A stretch of DNA of 64,000 nucleotides from Streptomyces sp. CT34 (lineage in GTDB: Bacteria; Actinomycetota; Actinomycetes; Streptomycetales; Streptomycetaceae): positions 5,616,776-5,680,775 of the forward strand of contig NZ_KN708638.1 in assembly GCF_000805335.1 (NCBI RefSeq), written 5' to 3'. Under the pieces are notes generated by a model, which was not told where the DNA came from, searched no databases, and saw only the letters and a list, made by a program, of their open reading frames with translations. The position numbers and the translations under genes were made by a program. This document shows positions 62,906 through 64,000 of the stretch, one piece after another (position 1 is the first letter of the stretch; each line of letters starts with the position of its first letter).

Positions 62906-64000
62906 ATGAACGCTGACGCGATCGAAGAGGGCCGCCGCCGCTGGCAGGCCCGGTACGACTCCGCCCGGAAGCGCGACGCGGACTTCAGCACGCTCTCGGG
63001 CGACCCCGTCGAGCCGGTGTACGGGCCGCGGCCCGGCGATCCGGTCGAGGGGTTCGAGCGGATCGGGTGGCCGGGCGAGTACCCCTTCACGCGCGGCCTG
63101 TATGCGACCGGCTACCGCGGTCGCACCTGGACCATCCGCCAGTTCGCCGGCTTCGGCAACGCCGAGCAGACGAACGAGCGGTACAAGATGATCCTCGACG
63201 CCGGCGGCGGCGGCCTCTCCGTCGCGTTCGACATGCCGACCCTGATGGGACGGGACTCCGACGACCCGCGCTCGCTCGGCGAGGTCGGCCACTGCGGCGT
63301 GGCCATCGACTCGGCGGCCGACATGGAGATCCTGTTCCAGGACATCCCGCTGGGTGACGTCACGACGTCCATGACGATCAGCGGGCCCGCGGTGCCGGTC
63401 TTCTGCATGTATCTGGTCGCCGCCGAGCGGCAGGGCGTCGACCCCGCGGTGCTGAACGGCACGCTCCAGACGGACATCTTCAAGGAGTACATCGCGCAGA
63501 AGGAGTGGCTGTTCCAGCCGGAGCCGCATCTGCGGCTGATCGGTGATCTGATGGAGCACTGCGCGCACGGCATCCCCGCCTACAAGCCGCTGTCCGTCTC
63601 CGGTTACCACATCCGGGAGGCCGGCGCGACGGCCGCCCAGGAGCTGGCGTACACCCTGGCCGACGGCTTCGGGTACGTCGAACTGGGCCTCTCCCGCGGC
63701 CTGGACGTCGACCGGTTCGCGCCCGGCCTGTCCTTCTTCTTCGACGCCCATCTGGACTTCTTCGAGGAGATCGCCAAGTTCCGCGCCGCGCGCCGGATAT
63801 GGGCCCGCTGGATGCGGGACGTCTACGGCGCCACGAGCGAGAAGGCCCAGTGGCTGCGGTTCCACACCCAGACCGCGGGCGTGTCGCTGACCGCCCAGCA
63901 GCCGTACAACAACGTCGTGCGGACCGCCGTGGAGGCCCTGGCCGCGGTGCTCGGCGGCACCAACTCGCTGCACACCAACGCCCTGGACGAGACGCTGGCG
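62906..64000 (+). CDS. icmA: Isobutyryl-CoA mutase large subunit (partial, runs off the window)
   Basis: This B12-dependent enzyme interconverts isobutyryl-CoA and n-butyryl-CoA. The visible 365 residues form the substrate-binding TIM barrel. Two specificity residues distinguish it from methylmalonyl-CoA mutase: Phe80 in TIRQFAGF (Tyr89 in MCM) and Gln198 in YIAQKE (Arg207 in MCM), so it is IcmA rather than MutB. Other mutase landmarks are GLSVAFDMPTLMGRDSDDPR and VSGYHIREAG. GGGGG before the ATG is the ribosome site. The small B12-binding subunit IcmB is not in the window. The MeaB and adenosyltransferase encoded in this window would support it. Confidence 0.92.
   Translation, partial: MNADAIEEGRRRWQARYDSARKRDADFSTLSGDPVEPVYGPRPGDPVEGFERIGWPGEYPFTRGLYATGYRGRTWTIRQFAGFGNAEQTNERYKMILDAGGGGLSVAFDMPTLMGRDSDDPRSLGEVGHCGVAIDSAADMEILFQDIPLGDVTTSMTISGPAVPVFCMYLVAAERQGVDPAVLNGTLQTDIFKEYIAQKEWLFQPEPHLRLIGDLMEHCAHGIPAYKPLSVSGYHIREAGATAAQELAYTLADGFGYVELGLSRGLDVDRFAPGLSFFFDAHLDFFEEIAKFRAARRIWARWMRDVYGATSEKAQWLRFHTQTAGVSLTAQQPYNNVVRTAVEALAAVLGGTNSLHTNALDETLA

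Noticed and set aside
62906..64000. Methylmalonyl-CoA mutase as the last gene
   Set aside because: Phe80 and Gln198 replace the Tyr and Arg of methylmalonyl-CoA mutase, so isobutyryl-CoA mutase is the better call.

Overview
The window is a piece of a Streptomyces chromosome. It has very high GC with strong third-position GC bias, GTG and TTG starts, many ATGA/GTGA coupled genes, and the polar-growth scaffold genes filP and scy. The gene order lysA-hom-thrC-thrB-rho-LCP-rpmE-prfA-prmC-tsaC-(PTP-glyA)-wecA-atpIBEFHAGDC-DUF2550 is the conserved actinobacterial order (argS-lysA-thrA-thrC-thrB-rho-rpmE-prfA-hemK-Rv1301-rfe-atp-Rv1312 in Mycobacterium). The species cannot be named from sequence alone.

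Region 1 (1 to about 3.9 kb) is the right end of an integrated actinobacterial element. It carries a primase/polymerase, a RecA-like ATPase, an excisionase and a tyrosine integrase, all translationally coupled by 4-nt overlaps, with iteron-like repeats at the end of the ATPase gene. It abuts the 3' end of a tRNA-Arg(CCG) gene, the likely attachment site; the rest of the element lies left of the window. Region 2 (4.1-11.5 kb) has an orphan receiver protein, an ArgRS-like protein without a catalytic domain, and the lysine/threonine genes. Region 3 (11.8-22.4 kb) holds rho, an LCP cell-wall ligase, rpmE, prfA, prmC, the tRNA t6A gene, an LMW-phosphatase-like protein lacking its catalytic Cys, a divergent serine hydroxymethyltransferase and a WecA/TagO-like transferase. 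Region 4 (22.7-31.2 kb) is the complete F1Fo ATP synthase operon plus DUF2550.

Region 5 (31.2-42.9 kb) is mixed: a NarL-type two-component pair, a membrane protein, a cobalamin adenosyltransferase, 3-hydroxybutyryl-CoA dehydrogenase, a STAS protein, a large membrane-anchored P-loop protein, the mismatch endonuclease NucS, an SCO5389-family protein, a luciferase-like oxidoreductase and a small zinc-finger-like protein. Region 6 (43-53.2 kb) is one minus-strand block: two related ABC-2 exporters with low-complexity extensions, filP, and the giant coiled-coil gene scy. Region 7 (53.4-64 kb) is rich in acyl-CoA/B12 functions (methylmalonyl-CoA epimerase, thiolase, MeaB-type G-protein, and isobutyryl-CoA mutase IcmA at the right edge) interspersed with MarR and ArsR regulators, an AIM24-like protein, two DUF3817 proteins, a thiamine-binding protein and an MFS transporter.

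The adenosyltransferase (34.4 kb), epimerase, MeaB and IcmA together supply, load, repair and use adenosylcobalamin in branched-chain and odd-chain acyl-CoA metabolism. The most unusual signals are: an inverted pair of about 180-bp structured repeats with compensatory stems (58.56-59.06 kb), an 18-bp perfect palindrome in front of icmA, a Cys-to-Ser phosphatase loop, an ArgRS remnant in the argS locus, a possibly chimeric AIM24 protein, a three-copy GTMML motif in an ABC permease, and a recent 153-bp-period duplication in scy. I found no rRNA, CRISPR array or insertion sequence.
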